Shown piece after piece: positions 1 to 7,557 of a stretch of DNA of 12,765 nt. The position numbers were made by a program, and so were the translations under genes. Position 1 is the stretch's first letter; each line of letters starts with the position of its first letter. The notes under the pieces were generated by a model. The model saw only the letters and a program-made list of their open reading frames with translations, searched no databases and was not told where the DNA came from. The stretch comes from an uncultured Haemophilus sp. (lineage in GTDB: Bacteria > Pseudomonadota > Gammaproteobacteria > Enterobacterales > Pasteurellaceae): contig CAUGKJ010000013.1 in NCBI GenBank assembly GCA_959600045.1, positions 1 to 12,765 on the forward strand, in the 5' to 3' direction.

Positions 1-2
1 GA

Positions 3-548
3 TTATGAAAATGCCTGTAATTCAGGATTGATTGGTGTTTCCGCGATGTTGTTCACATAGTTACATAATGTGGCGAGGCTAACACCTAAAATCACATCAA
101 TAGCATTTTCTTGGGTATAACCTGCATCAAAGAACGCGTTAAGTTGTGCTTCGGTTAATTTTGCTTTTTGCAAAATGATAGCAAGGGTGAAACGTGCTAG
201 AGTATCCAGTTTTTTATCACTTTCAATACGAGCTGTCGCACGAATTTGGTTTACAAGTTCTTCTTCAAGTTTTAATACTTTTAAAGCGATCTTCGTGTGA
301 CCAGCTACACAGAAACCACATCCATTGACTACGGCAGCGGTAATTTGCACCACTTCGCGTTCTGTTGCCGTTAAGCTGTTACGACCATTAATACCGCCTA
401 CCGTGCGATAAGTTTCAAGTGCAGTAGGGGCATTTGCGAGAACACCAATTAAATTTGGAATAAAACCATTGGCATTTCGTACGGCTTTTAAGGCTTCTTG
501 TGCTGCTTCAGGGGCGGATTCAATGGTGTGAATTTTAAATTGAGACAT
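3..548 (-). CDS. Carboxymuconolactone decarboxylase (AhpD-like) family protein
   Basis: A 181-residue cytosolic protein of the CMD/AhpD superfamily. The family signature CGFCVAGHTKIA gives a CxxC pair at C77 and C80 with a following His at H84, the peroxidase/disulfide active site of AhpD-type alkylhydroperoxidases. It is preceded by the usual LTATEREVVQI helix (about 59-69). Members with this arrangement reduce peroxides or act as thiol-disulfide partners; the physiological substrate cannot be read from sequence. The start is supported by AGGAG a few bases upstream on the minus strand. It is the last gene of the left minus-strand block, about 118 bases from its upstream neighbour, so it probably has its own promoter. 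The stop codon lies right at the window edge, so the protein is complete. Family assignment is strong; the precise role is unknown. Confidence 0.88.
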   Translation of the reverse strand: MSQFKIHTIESAPEAAQEALKAVRNANGFIPNLIGVLANAPTALETYRTVGGINGRNSLTATEREVVQITAAVVNGCGFCVAGHTKIALKVLKLEEELVNQIRATARIESDKKLDTLARFTLAIILQKAKLTEAQLNAFFDAGYTQENAIDVILGVSLATLCNYVNNIAETPINPELQAFS

Positions 549-638
549 AAACTACTCCTAAGGGATAAATCATAAATTTCCGTTTGTTAATACCTTTCTA
601 ACTTAAATAATAAAAAGAAGAAAAGCTTATTTCATATA

Positions 639-662
639 GCCAAAAGTTATGATTATTTTGGC
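639..662 (-). terminator. Weak hairpin after the small membrane-protein gene
   Basis: A 7-bp perfect inverted repeat (GCCAAAA / TTTTGGC) with a 10-base loop lies just past the stop codon of the 667-1038 gene. There is no clear U-tract on the minus strand, so it may be only a weak terminator or an mRNA 3' end. Confidence 0.3.
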
Positions 663-666
663 GTCG

Positions 667-1038
667 CTATGCTAAATGTGTTTTGACGACAGACAGTAAT
701 CTCTCCAACTCTTTTTTGCCTTTTTCGGAAAGGACTTTGTTGTCGCGCAACATTTGGGTGGCGCGTGCTTCAATAAAGCGGAGGTAATCGCTGTTTTTGG
801 TTTCTTGGAATTGCTTTTCGGCTAACTGCATTTCGGTGAAATCTTTATTGGTTTGAGCAATCAGCATTTTTTGCCCGATTAATACAATTAATGCGGCAAT
901 TAAAGCGATGACGGCGCCATAGCCGTTGGTGGGATAATAAAGAATGCCCGCGAGAACAAAAAGTGCGGTCACTAAATTGGATGAATTTTTGATATAGCCT
1001 TCAGCCGGTGGTGGCTTGATGAGATCTTTCAGGTTCAT
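667..1038 (-). CDS. Small two-helix membrane protein of unknown function
   Basis: A 123-residue protein I do not recognise. Residues about 22-40 and 43-62 form two hydrophobic helices separated by a short YYPTNGYG turn. The remaining half is charged and helical (about 65-123, rich in K, E, Q and R), probably cytosolic and possibly a short coiled coil. It lies 69 bases downstream of manZ on the same strand, beyond a strong terminator, so it is either read through from manXYZ or has its own promoter. No Shine-Dalgarno is visible before the ATG: the upstream bases are TATAAATCCT. Translation may therefore be weak or leaderless. A perfect uptake signal inside the first helix encodes Thr-Ala-Leu. 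It is unlike E. coli YobD, which follows manXYZ there. The reading frame is likely real. Confidence 0.7.
   Translation of the reverse strand: MNLKDLIKPPPAEGYIKNSSNLVTALFVLAGILYYPTNGYGAVIALIAALIVLIGQKMLIAQTNKDFTEMQLAEKQFQETKNSDYLRFIEARATQMLRDNKVLSEKGKKELERLLSVVKTHLA
961..969 (+). repeat. Haemophilus-type DNA uptake signal (USS)
   Basis: Perfect AAGTGCGGT core, inside the small membrane-protein gene. On the coding strand it reads ACC GCA CTT, giving Thr-Ala-Leu in the first membrane helix. Confidence 0.9.
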
Positions 1039-1063
1039 AGGATTTATATGTCATGCTAAAAAT

Positions 1064-1095
1064 TTGCCTTCCCACAAGTGAAAGCGGGAAGGCAA
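1064..1095 (-). terminator. Intrinsic terminator of manXYZ
   Basis: A perfect 10-bp stem (TTGCCTTCCC with GGGAAGGCAA) with a 12-base loop sits 12 bases past the manZ stop codon. On the minus strand the second arm is followed by AAATTTTTAGC. This should end most manXYZ transcripts before the small membrane-protein gene. Confidence 0.85.
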
Positions 1096-1107
1096 TATCA
1101 TAATATA

Positions 1108-1941
1108 TTACGCTAACACACCAAAATGATAGCCTAAAATACCTACGCCGAATAAGGCGAAGATGATGTACATGGCGTTGACTTTTTTACGTAATAAATA
1201 CATACATAAGAACGTTAAACCTAACGCGGCGAGGCCTGGGAGAAGGTCGTTTAACACGCTTTGTACGGTGGTCACCACTTCTTCGCCCATTTGGTTTTTA
1301 TAGCGGGAAAGTTCTAATGGAATATTAATGCTCGTCCATTTCGATACCAGTGAGCCCATGACAAAGAGACCGAGGATAGACGCCCCCTGCGTCAATTTTT
1401 GTAAGCGGCCGCCGCCCATGTCGTTAACGATGGTGGTACCTTTTTCATAGCCATATTTAAAGCCATACCAACGGGTTAAACCGCGGCAAAGGTTGATACC
1501 GATGAAGAAAAGTAATGGCCCTAAAAGGCTACCGGTAAGGGCTAAGCCCGCACCAAGTGCCGCGAGTACAGGACGTAATGTACCCCAGAAAATTGGGTCA
1601 CCCACACCGGCTAATGGCCCCATTAAACCGACTTTCACCCCGCTGATTGCTGAGTCATCAATATCGTTGCCATTAGCGCGCTCTTGTTCCATCGCGGCAG
1701 TTACACCGATGATAGATGATGCCACCCAAGGTTGGGTATTAAAGAATTCTAAGTGGCGTTTTAATGCGGCCGCTTGATCTTCTTTTTTACTGTAAAGACG
1801 TTTAATGGCTGGGATCATTGACACACAGAACCCCATTGCTTGCATACGTTCAAAGTTGAAGGAACCTAGCAAGAAAGTTGAACGCCAGTAAGTGCTACGA
1901 ATATCGCCTTTTGTTAATGATTTTTTAGTTTGTTCAGTCAT
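1108..1941 (-). CDS. manZ: PTS mannose-family transporter subunit IID
   Basis: A 277-residue membrane subunit of a mannose-type PTS permease. With IIC it forms the channel that imports sugars (glucose, mannose, glucosamine and similar) while IIAB phosphorylates them. The protein is close to E. coli ManZ throughout: FNFERMQAMGFC near residue 30, RHLEFFNTQPWVA, the IID signature GLMGPLAGVGDPIFWGT around residue 105, DMGGGRLQKLTQGASILGLF, and hydrophobic C-terminal helices ending LRKKVNAMYII. The start is taken at MTEQTKKSL because AAGGAAG lies just upstream. An upstream in-frame ATG at 1971 would add ten residues but lies inside manY and lacks a comparable site. It begins 10 bases after the manY stop, so it is translated as part of the operon. 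Length is normal (E. coli 283). Confidence 0.95.
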   Translation of the reverse strand: MTEQTKKSLTKGDIRSTYWRSTFLLGSFNFERMQAMGFCVSMIPAIKRLYSKKEDQAAALKRHLEFFNTQPWVASSIIGVTAAMEQERANGNDIDDSAISGVKVGLMGPLAGVGDPIFWGTLRPVLAALGAGLALTGSLLGPLLFFIGINLCRGLTRWYGFKYGYEKGTTIVNDMGGGRLQKLTQGASILGLFVMGSLVSKWTSINIPLELSRYKNQMGEEVVTTVQSVLNDLLPGLAALGLTFLCMYLLRKKVNAMYIIFALFGVGILGYHFGVLA

Positions 1942-1951
1942 AATTTCTTCC

Positions 1952-2749
1952 TTATAGTCCTTCAAGTTCATCGTCAGCTAATTCACGTTTTGCAACTGCT
2001 TGTGGTGCAGTAGATTGATGGAAACGTGGGTTCAATTGAATGTAAATCATCGCTAAGCATGTGCCTAAAATACCGAGACCTACAAGGTTGTAATTGGTGA
2101 AAGAGGCGATCACGAAGCCTAGGAAGAAGAATGGCATTAATGCGCCTGCACGCATCATATTGATTACCATCGCATAACCGACGACCACGATGAAGCCACC
2201 AGCGATTTGTAAACCACGAGTAACCACTTCAGGAATCGCATTCAATGCTTCGGTCACCGTATCCGTACCTGCTACTAACGCAACGAAGAAAGTTGGAATT
2301 GCCACACGTAACGCTTGTAATGCAAGACCGCTGAAGTGACAGAATTCAATACCGCGGAAGTTCGCTTTTGCGGCAAAATCATCGGCTTTGTGTTGAAGGA
2401 AGATAGTTAAAGTACGAACGAAGATGGTTAATACTTGACCTGCCGCCGCTACCGGAATTGCAATCGCTAATGCGCTCCCTTTATCTTGTCCGCCTTTAAT
2501 GACGAGGATAGTCGCAATCACACTGGCTAATGCTGCATCTGGTGCCATTGCCGCCCCCACGTTCATCCAGCCTAATGCCACTAATTCAAGGGTACCACCG
2601 ACAATAATACCTGTTTCTAAATCACCTAATACTAAGCCGATTAGGGTACAAGCAACTAAAGGACGATGGGTTTGACGTTCGTCCAATACACTCCCCATAC
2701 CGCAAATGGCGGCAACGAGCGTGACTAAAATAATTTCCATTGTTGTCAT
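1952..2749 (-). CDS. manY: PTS mannose-family transporter subunit IIC
   Basis: A 265-residue polytopic inner-membrane protein, the sugar-translocating IIC subunit of the mannose-type PTS; E. coli ManY is 266 residues. Conserved stretches include GMGSVLDERQTHRPL near the N terminus, the IIC signature GGTLELVALGWMNVGAAMAPDA-type segment around residues 50-70, LAIAIPVAAAGQVLTIFVRT, and GGFIVVVGYAMVINMMRAGALMPFF-type segment near residue 190 (both long segments identified by their key residues). The start ATG at 2749 has AGGA about nine bases upstream. A second Met four codons in is possible but less well spaced. It lies 18 bases after manX and 10 bases before manZ, the standard order IIAB-IIC-IID. 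Confidence 0.95.
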   Translation of the reverse strand: MTTMEIILVTLVAAICGMGSVLDERQTHRPLVACTLIGLVLGDLETGIIVGGTLELVALGWMNVGAAMAPDAALASVIATILVIKGGQDKGSALAIAIPVAAAGQVLTIFVRTLTIFLQHKADDFAAKANFRGIEFCHFSGLALQALRVAIPTFFVALVAGTDTVTEALNAIPEVVTRGLQIAGGFIVVVGYAMVINMMRAGALMPFFFLGFVIASFTNYNLVGLGILGTCLAMIYIQLNPRFHQSTAPQAVAKRELADDELEGL

Positions 2750-2767
2750 AATGAATTGTCCTCGTAA

Positions 2768-3736
2768 TTAAAATTGAATCGCATCAAGCTCTTTGTGTGT
2801 GAGCATTGATTTCGGGCTGCTCGCCACTTGTTGTAAGCTTAATTCCACGCCTTTATCTAAAAGCTGTTTAAATGCCGCTACATCTGTTGGGTTAACCGCA
2901 ACCGCTTGAGAAATAAGTTTATCGCCTTCGCGATAGGTCATACCGCCCACATTGACCTTATCAATTTTCACGCCACCCTGGATTAAACGCAGGATGTCTG
3001 TTGGGTTGGTTACCAACCAAAGAATGTTTTTGCCTGCATATTTCGGGTTGTGATACACCTTAATGGCTTTTTCCACAGGAATCACATAAGCTTTCAAATG
3101 TTCAGGCGCGATTTGGAGTAATAAATCACGACGAAGCGCATCATTCGCCACATCATCATTTATCGCAAAAATCGCTTCGCATTTCACTGCTTTCGCCCAA
3201 GAGGTCGCCACTTGACCGTGGATTAAACGGCTATCAATACGCAATAAGGAAATGTTCATATTGCCAGAAAGTGCGGTTGGATTTGGAGAGGTTTTTGGTG
3301 CTTCAGCTGGTTTAGCAGCTGGCGTTGGAGCAGGCTTGCTTTCTTTAGGTTGACGGAAGGATTTCACGGCAGCGACCCCGATTTCTTTTGCGGTTTCTAC
3401 CAATTCATCTAAGCTGGCGCCATCTTTGGCATCAAGCACTTCTAGCAACATCGGTAGATTAATGCCGGTGACGATATCGGTATTATCCCTTTCACTGGCG
3501 ACTCGGCTTGCCGCGTTGTATGGGCTACCACCAAATAAATCGACCAGAAATAGCACCGGTTCATTTTCAGGCAGCGTGGCAATAATCGCATTGTATTTCT
3601 CGATTAAATGCTCACCGCCTTCACCCGGTAAGAAAGTCACGACATGGCAGTTTTCATCTTCGCCATACACCATAGCGGCGGAATTGACGATTTCTTCAGA
3701 AAACTTACCGTGCGTTGCAACGATAATGTGGGTCAT
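2768..3736 (-). CDS. manX: PTS mannose-family IIAB fusion subunit
   Basis: A 322-residue cytosolic phosphotransfer subunit with IIA and IIB fused, as in E. coli ManX (323). HPr phosphorylates the IIA histidine, H9 in IIVATHGKFSEE. The phosphate then passes to the IIB histidine, H173 in LLRIDSRLIHGQVATSW, and finally to sugar held by ManY/ManZ. IIA covers about 1-125 and IIB about 160-322. Between them is a flexible Pro/Ala/Lys linker (about 129-158), in which a perfect uptake signal encodes Thr-Ala-Leu. The start at MTHIIVATHG is chosen because GGGAGGA lies a few bases upstream; a Met five codons earlier overlaps that site. First gene of the operon, behind a predicted CRP-activated promoter. 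Confidence 0.95.
   Translation of the reverse strand: MTHIIVATHGKFSEEIVNSAAMVYGEDENCHVVTFLPGEGGEHLIEKYNAIIATLPENEPVLFLVDLFGGSPYNAASRVASERDNTDIVTGINLPMLLEVLDAKDGASLDELVETAKEIGVAAVKSFRQPKESKPAPTPAAKPAEAPKTSPNPTALSGNMNISLLRIDSRLIHGQVATSWAKAVKCEAIFAINDDVANDALRRDLLLQIAPEHLKAYVIPVEKAIKVYHNPKYAGKNILWLVTNPTDILRLIQGGVKIDKVNVGGMTYREGDKLISQAVAVNPTDVAAFKQLLDKGVELSLQQVASSPKSMLTHKELDAIQF
3269..3277 (+). repeat. Haemophilus-type DNA uptake signal (USS)
   Basis: Perfect AAGTGCGGT core within manX. It encodes Thr-Ala-Leu on the gene strand, in the linker between the IIA and IIB domains. Confidence 0.9.
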
Positions 3737-3820
3737 GGATATTCCTCCCATTGAGTTGATAAAATCAGTCTATTTTGCTTTCAATACGCATTACGCAAAC
3801 GATTGCTCCGAATGGAGCTT

Positions 3821-3848
3821 AGTGTATGGATTTGAAGATTAGCGTCAA
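3821..3848 (-). promoter_or_regulatory. Predicted sigma-70 promoter of manXYZ
   Basis: On the minus strand, TTGACG (3848-3843) and TACACT (3826-3821) are separated by 16 bases, giving a start point near 3812-3814 and a 5' leader of about 75 bases. A 5-bp hairpin, GCTCC-GAAT-GGAGC (3805-3818), lies right at the predicted start point. Confidence 0.55.
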
Positions 3849-3862
3849 ATAAAGAATAGTCA

Positions 3863-3884
3863 AATAGTGATCAAGATCAAATAA
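3863..3884 (-). promoter_or_regulatory. Predicted CRP (cAMP receptor protein) site for manXYZ
   Basis: The core AGTGATCAAGATCAAA matches 13 of 16 bases of the CRP palindrome TGTGATCTAGATCACA. Its centre (about 3873.5) is roughly 60 bases upstream of the start point predicted from the -35/-10 pair, the classical class I activation position. Activation of a sugar PTS operon by CRP-cAMP fits E. coli manXYZ. Confidence 0.7.
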
Positions 3885-3932
3885 ACAGGTAAGATGACTT
3901 ACAACTTTTGAGGTATTTGTGAATTAAGTACC

Positions 3933-3941
3933 AAGTGCGGT
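3933..3941 (+). repeat. Haemophilus-type DNA uptake signal (USS)
   Basis: Perfect AAGTGCGGT core in the divergent intergenic region between manX and the YdcZ-like gene, followed by an AT-rich stretch. Confidence 0.9.
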
Positions 3942-4036
3942 TGATCTTTGGATTATTTTTGTCAAATGGAAAGCATTTCGCGACAAGACAAATACGAAAA
4001 GGTTAAAATAAGCCAAATTTTCTGTTGGGAGTTTCG

Positions 4037-4513
4037 ATGTTTTTTGTTTATCTCATTATCGCCTTAGCGGCAGGTGTTGCTCTCGCCACTCAATCAGCGA
4101 TTAATACTCAACTCGCGAAAACCATGAGTGGTGAAGCGGTGATTGCGACCTTTATTTCTTTTGCAGTGGGAACGATCGTTCTCTTTTTTATTGCTTGGGT
4201 AAAAACCGATTTATGGGGCAATTTATCAACTGTCCCTTCACAACCTTGGTGGAAATTAATTGGTGGGATACTTGGTGCAGTTGTCGTGTTCACAACTGTT
4301 TTGCTTGCACCTAAGCTAGGCATTACCGCGATGTTATTTTTTATCATCGTCGGACAATTAATTACCGCAACCACTATTGATCATTTCGGTCTTATCGGTA
4401 TGCCGATTCGAGAAGTAAATATCACGAAACTCATCGGATTAATCATTGTCGCCTTTGGATTGGTGTTTTATTTCTTTGGGGATAAGTTAGTTGAGCTATT
4501 TGGGGCGAGATAA
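4037..4513 (+). CDS. YdcZ/DUF606 family small membrane transporter
   Basis: A 158-residue, very hydrophobic protein with about five membrane helices. It matches the DUF606 (YdcZ) branch of the drug/metabolite transporter superfamily, in which half-size proteins of about 150 residues are thought to dimerise. Typical features are the N-terminal helix with ALATQSAINTQLAK (a conserved Q...N..L pattern), GTIVLFFIAW, WWKLIGGILGAVVVFTTVLL, and QLITATTIDHFGLIG. The substrate is unknown. The start is taken at MFFVYLI with GGGAG five bases upstream; an earlier TTG at 4025 overlaps that site and is unlikely. A weak promoter (GCGACA, 18 bases, TAAAAT at 4004-4009) precedes it. Only 48 bases separate it from ydbH with no terminator visible, so the two may be cotranscribed. 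Confidence 0.85.
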   Translation: MFFVYLIIALAAGVALATQSAINTQLAKTMSGEAVIATFISFAVGTIVLFFIAWVKTDLWGNLSTVPSQPWWKLIGGILGAVVVFTTVLLAPKLGITAMLFFIIVGQLITATTIDHFGLIGMPIREVNITKLIGLIIVAFGLVFYFFGDKLVELFGAR

Positions 4514-4561
4514 GATAGAATACGCCTCTGTTCATTTATTTATCGCGTAATTGGGGAAACT

Positions 4562-7297
4562 ATGCGAAAGCGTTGCCTGTGGGCTTTGATTATTTTGTTG
4601 CTCTTGATCGTAGTAAGCGTTGGCTTAGTGCGCGTTTTTGCGACCCCGAAACGTGTGGAACAACTTGCAAATCATTTTTTAGCACCACATTATCACATTG
4701 AATTAGCGGATGACTGGCAATGGAAAGCGACAGGTTTAACGCTACCTGAGCTAAAATTGAAAACAGACCAATGTACCCTCATAAACCTCAATGATGCGCA
4801 ACTCACTTGGTGGAATACGCATAGTCTTGATATTGAAAAGGCGAGCTTGGATTATGATTGTTTAACTCATTTACCAAGCGATAATGCTGAAAAAACACCA
4901 CCAAATTTAACCGCACTTTGGGCGGCATTACCTATTTCTGATGTCAAAGTTAAACACTTTCAATTAACAAATACCAATGCACTGAAACAAGCCGCATTGC
5001 AGCCTTTTTTATCGGCCGATTGGGTGTTAGATGCAAACTATAATGGCAACCAATTAGCACTAGAAGCACAAGCGAATAATGATGGGCTTGAGCTTCATCA
5101 TCAATCCACGGTCACGCCACGAGATGGGATCTTCCAATGGACGGGTAATACAGATATTAAACAAGCGGGCGATAAAACCTATGATCTTCAGTTCACTGCA
5201 AATTTTGAGCCCGATCTTTCTCAACTTCCTCAACAAGGAAATGTTTTATTCAATTGGAATAACCCAGAACTTGCTGTAACCAAAGGCGAGGCAAAAGTGT
5301 CGTGGCAAGGTGCGGATGGTCAGTTAAATGTTCAAGATTTAACGGCAAATTCGCCGTTGTTGGATGTGCCTTTCGTCTTCACCAAAGACGGTTTGGATAT
5401 TTCATGGGGGAAATTTTATTGGACTTTCGACAGCTATCAACCGATTAAAGGTTTCCTTGGGTTATCTATTCACCGTGCGGCAGAAGGCTTATTGCCGTTA
5501 AGCATTGATATGAACGTAATCTTGCAAACCTTTGGCGAAATGGGCAAAGGGGAGATCGTGATTTCAGGTAAAAATGGCGAAATCGGTGGTGGCGATGATA
5601 ATAATGAATTGGACTTTGAGCTGAAAACACGCGGGGATTTGCGTTATAACTCGACGGTGGCTTTTACCAATTTAACCTATCATTTTGGCGGAATTTTTAC
5701 GCATCCTGTGGTGTATTTTTACCCGGGTTCTGTCTTTAAAATGGATACTGTGCAACCCGATACCAAATTACATGTTCGTTTACCGTTAGATGACATTATT
5801 ATCGGTCGTTACGGCTTAGAAGGGCGTTTGCAAGCAACGTTGAATGGCACAACCCAGCAGTTTGAAAATCTCAATTTAAAATTAGACGGAAACGCCCACG
5901 AGTTTATTGCGGGTATTAAAACCGTGTTTGACTTCCGAGATGAAGAACATAAGTTGCAGTCGGTGGAAAAACAAGCGACAAACCGTTGGGATTGGATTAT
6001 CAATGGCAGTGCAAACTGGAAATCCTTAAATACGCCAGTCAAAATGGAAGGTAAAGGATTTTGGGAAGCCGATCATATTGAATTAAATCAACTTTCTGCT
6101 CATTCCAAAGAAGTCAAAATGAAAGAGGTAAAAATGGCGCCACTTTCATTGGAACTTAAAGATCGACTCCGCTGGGATTATGAAGAAGAACATATTCGAG
6201 GCTTGTTACAAGCGAAAACTGATTGGATTGAGCTGGCTTATGGCGGTCGTTTTGTTTCGCCTGTTTTTGGTTTAGGCATTGATGGTAAGAGTATCAGTAA
6301 CTTCAATTTTGCAGGTGATTTGAAGGCTGGTTCTCTTGGGCCCTTAGATGTTTTGGGTATATATCAGAATAGTGTACTTTCAGGCGAAATTAGCTGGAAA
6401 GAACAATCCGCAAAAGTATTCCAATCACTCTTCCCACAAAAATGGAACTGGTTAATTCATGAGGGAAGCATCAAAGGACAGAGCAAATTTGTGATTAATA
6501 CCAATGGCGTGAAAATGGGCGGAGAGCTGAACCTAAAAGGCGGCAAAATCACCATGCCAGATGGTGAAGTGTATGGCTTGAATATTCGCTTCCCAATGAA
6601 TTATGAAAACGAGGCATTACAAGTGGCTTCGGGCAAACCCATTCATATTTCGACTAAAAATATTCGCTATGGAGCACTTTCTGTTGCAAATGGGGAATTG
6701 GATTTATTCGGGCGCTATCCGAATACCATGAAAAATCCACTTATCTTAAAAAATGTGAAACTTTCCTTATTTGATGGTGAATTGACGGTACCTCAGCTCA
6801 CTTTCCCACAAAGTAAAATGGCGACACTTTCTTTTACCAATATCGATTTAGCCCAGGTGCTAGCCTTGGCACAATATAATCAAGTAACCTTAACTGGCCG
6901 TGCTAATGCGACCCTGCCATTTTGGCTCGGACATAAGGAATGTTTAATTTGTAATGGCACATTGGAACAAGTGGGAAATGTATCCATCAAATTAACGGAT
7001 GAAATGGTGAAAGGGCTGAAAAAAGGTGGTTGGACAGAGAATATTTTGGTGGATTTATTAAAAGAAATGGAACTGCAAAATTCTCATGCGGCACTGACGC
7101 TCGATCCGAAAGGACAAATGACGTTGCGTGCGAGCATTAGTGGATTTAATCCAACCAAGCGAACTAATAATCCGATAACGTTAAATTATACGCACCAAGA
7201 AAATATGTTTGAATTGTGGAATATGATTGACTACGGCTCGCAATTTGAACAAAATCTGCAATATAAACTTTATAAGCAATTAGACAAAGACAAATGA
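4562..7297 (+). CDS. ydbH: YdbH family AsmA-like inter-membrane lipid transport protein
   Basis: A 911-residue protein (E. coli YdbH 879). It has a single N-terminal anchor (about residues 4-27, after MRKRC) and a very long periplasmic beta-rich region ending in a YTHQENMFELWNMIDYGSQF-like C terminus. YdbH, TamB and YhdP are the AsmA-like proteins that span the periplasm of E. coli as a hydrophobic groove and carry phospholipids to the outer membrane. The identification rests on length, topology, the repeated strand-rich pattern and, decisively, the downstream ynbE-like lipoprotein gene, which overlaps it by four bases (ATGA). The start has GGGGA shortly upstream. A perfect uptake signal in reverse orientation encodes Thr-Ala-Leu near residue 118. 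No frameshift or internal break is seen. Confidence 0.88.
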   Translation: MRKRCLWALIILLLLIVVSVGLVRVFATPKRVEQLANHFLAPHYHIELADDWQWKATGLTLPELKLKTDQCTLINLNDAQLTWWNTHSLDIEKASLDYDCLTHLPSDNAEKTPPNLTALWAALPISDVKVKHFQLTNTNALKQAALQPFLSADWVLDANYNGNQLALEAQANNDGLELHHQSTVTPRDGIFQWTGNTDIKQAGDKTYDLQFTANFEPDLSQLPQQGNVLFNWNNPELAVTKGEAKVSWQGADGQLNVQDLTANSPLLDVPFVFTKDGLDISWGKFYWTFDSYQPIKGFLGLSIHRAAEGLLPLSIDMNVILQTFGEMGKGEIVISGKNGEIGGGDDNNELDFELKTRGDLRYNSTVAFTNLTYHFGGIFTHPVVYFYPGSVFKMDTVQPDTKLHVRLPLDDIIIGRYGLEGRLQATLNGTTQQFENLNLKLDGNAHEFIAGIKTVFDFRDEEHKLQSVEKQATNRWDWIINGSANWKSLNTPVKMEGKGFWEADHIELNQLSAHSKEVKMKEVKMAPLSLELKDRLRWDYEEEHIRGLLQAKTDWIELAYGGRFVSPVFGLGIDGKSISNFNFAGDLKAGSLGPLDVLGIYQNSVLSGEISWKEQSAKVFQSLFPQKWNWLIHEGSIKGQSKFVINTNGVKMGGELNLKGGKITMPDGEVYGLNIRFPMNYENEALQVASGKPIHISTKNIRYGALSVANGELDLFGRYPNTMKNPLILKNVKLSLFDGELTVPQLTFPQSKMATLSFTNIDLAQVLALAQYNQVTLTGRANATLPFWLGHKECLICNGTLEQVGNVSIKLTDEMVKGLKKGGWTENILVDLLKEMELQNSHAALTLDPKGQMTLRASISGFNPTKRTNNPITLNYTHQENMFELWNMIDYGSQFEQNLQYKLYKQLDKDK
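4910..4918 (-). repeat. Haemophilus-type DNA uptake signal (USS)
   Basis: Perfect core in reverse orientation (ACCGCACTT on the plus strand) within ydbH, read as Thr-Ala-Leu. Confidence 0.9.
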
Positions 7298-7500
7298 TAA
7301 AATACCTTAAATTTCAACCGCACTTTTTTATTTTTGCGGCTATGTTTACACTTACAGCTTGCACACCAACCATTCAATTGGATACACCAAAAGAAGGCAT
7401 CACTATTAATATGAATGTGGTGGTGGACCACAATATTAAAGTGGAAATGGATGAAAAATCCCAGAAAGCCGTGGGTGAAGTAGAGCCTACGAAGAAATAA
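7294..7500 (+). CDS. ynbE: YnbE family outer-membrane lipoprotein
   Basis: A 68-residue lipoprotein. The signal peptide runs from MIKYLKF to the lipobox LTAC, with the lipidated cysteine at C23 and Thr at +2, which predicts export to the outer membrane. The mature part (TPTIQLDTPKEGITINMNVV... then a charged tail) matches the short YnbE family. In E. coli, YnbE partners with the C-terminal end of YdbH to complete the bridge between the membranes. The start overlaps the ydbH stop as ATGA, so translation is coupled. The usual third gene of the operon, ydbL, does not follow; a terminator does. An uptake signal falls inside the signal-peptide codons (Gln-Pro-His-Phe). Confidence 0.9.
   Translation: MIKYLKFQPHFFIFAAMFTLTACTPTIQLDTPKEGITINMNVVVDHNIKVEMDEKSQKAVGEVEPTKK
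7317..7325 (-). repeat. Haemophilus-type DNA uptake signal (USS)
   Basis: Perfect core in reverse orientation (ACCGCACTT), inside the signal-peptide region of the ynbE gene and followed by a T-rich tract. Confidence 0.9.
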
Positions 7501-7512
7501 TTGAATAAATTG

Positions 7513-7556
7513 AAAAGGCCGTCTGAATATTGGATTTCAGATGGCCTTTTTATTTT
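7513..7556 (+). terminator. Terminator of ydbH-ynbE, built from an inverted pair of DUS-like sequences
   Basis: Arms 7513-7527 and 7536-7550 pair over 15 bp, with one G-U pair, around an 8-base loop, and are followed by TTTATTTTT. The left arm contains AGGCCGTCTGAA, a perfect Neisseria AG-type uptake sequence. The right arm carries the same 12-mer in reverse with one change. Confidence 0.9.
7516..7527 (+). repeat. Neisseria-type DNA uptake sequence (AG-DUS) in a Haemophilus-like genome
   Basis: AGGCCGTCTGAA matches the neisserial AG-DUS dialect at all 12 bases. A near-copy (11 of 12) lies inverted at 7536-7547. In Neisseria such pairs commonly double as terminators, as here. It is the only DUS seen in this window. 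Confidence 0.75.
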
Positions 7557-7557
7557 T

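Noticed and set aside
1493..1777. Open frame antisense to manZ, and other antisense frames within manX, ydbH, the Tli4-like gene and the channel gene
   Set aside because: These are shadows of well-supported genes, with no family features of their own.
1942..1971. Ten-residue N-terminal extension of ManZ (MNLKDYKEEI)
   Set aside because: It overlaps the manY end; AAGGAAG is placed correctly for the ATG at 1941.
3918..3933. Second CRP-like site, TGTGA-N6-TACCA
   Set aside because: Only one half matches well and it abuts an uptake signal; not supportable beside the strong site at 3863-3884.
4025..4036. Upstream TTG start for the YdcZ-like protein
   Set aside because: It overlaps the GGGAG that serves the ATG at 4037, and the family begins at the hydrophobic helix.
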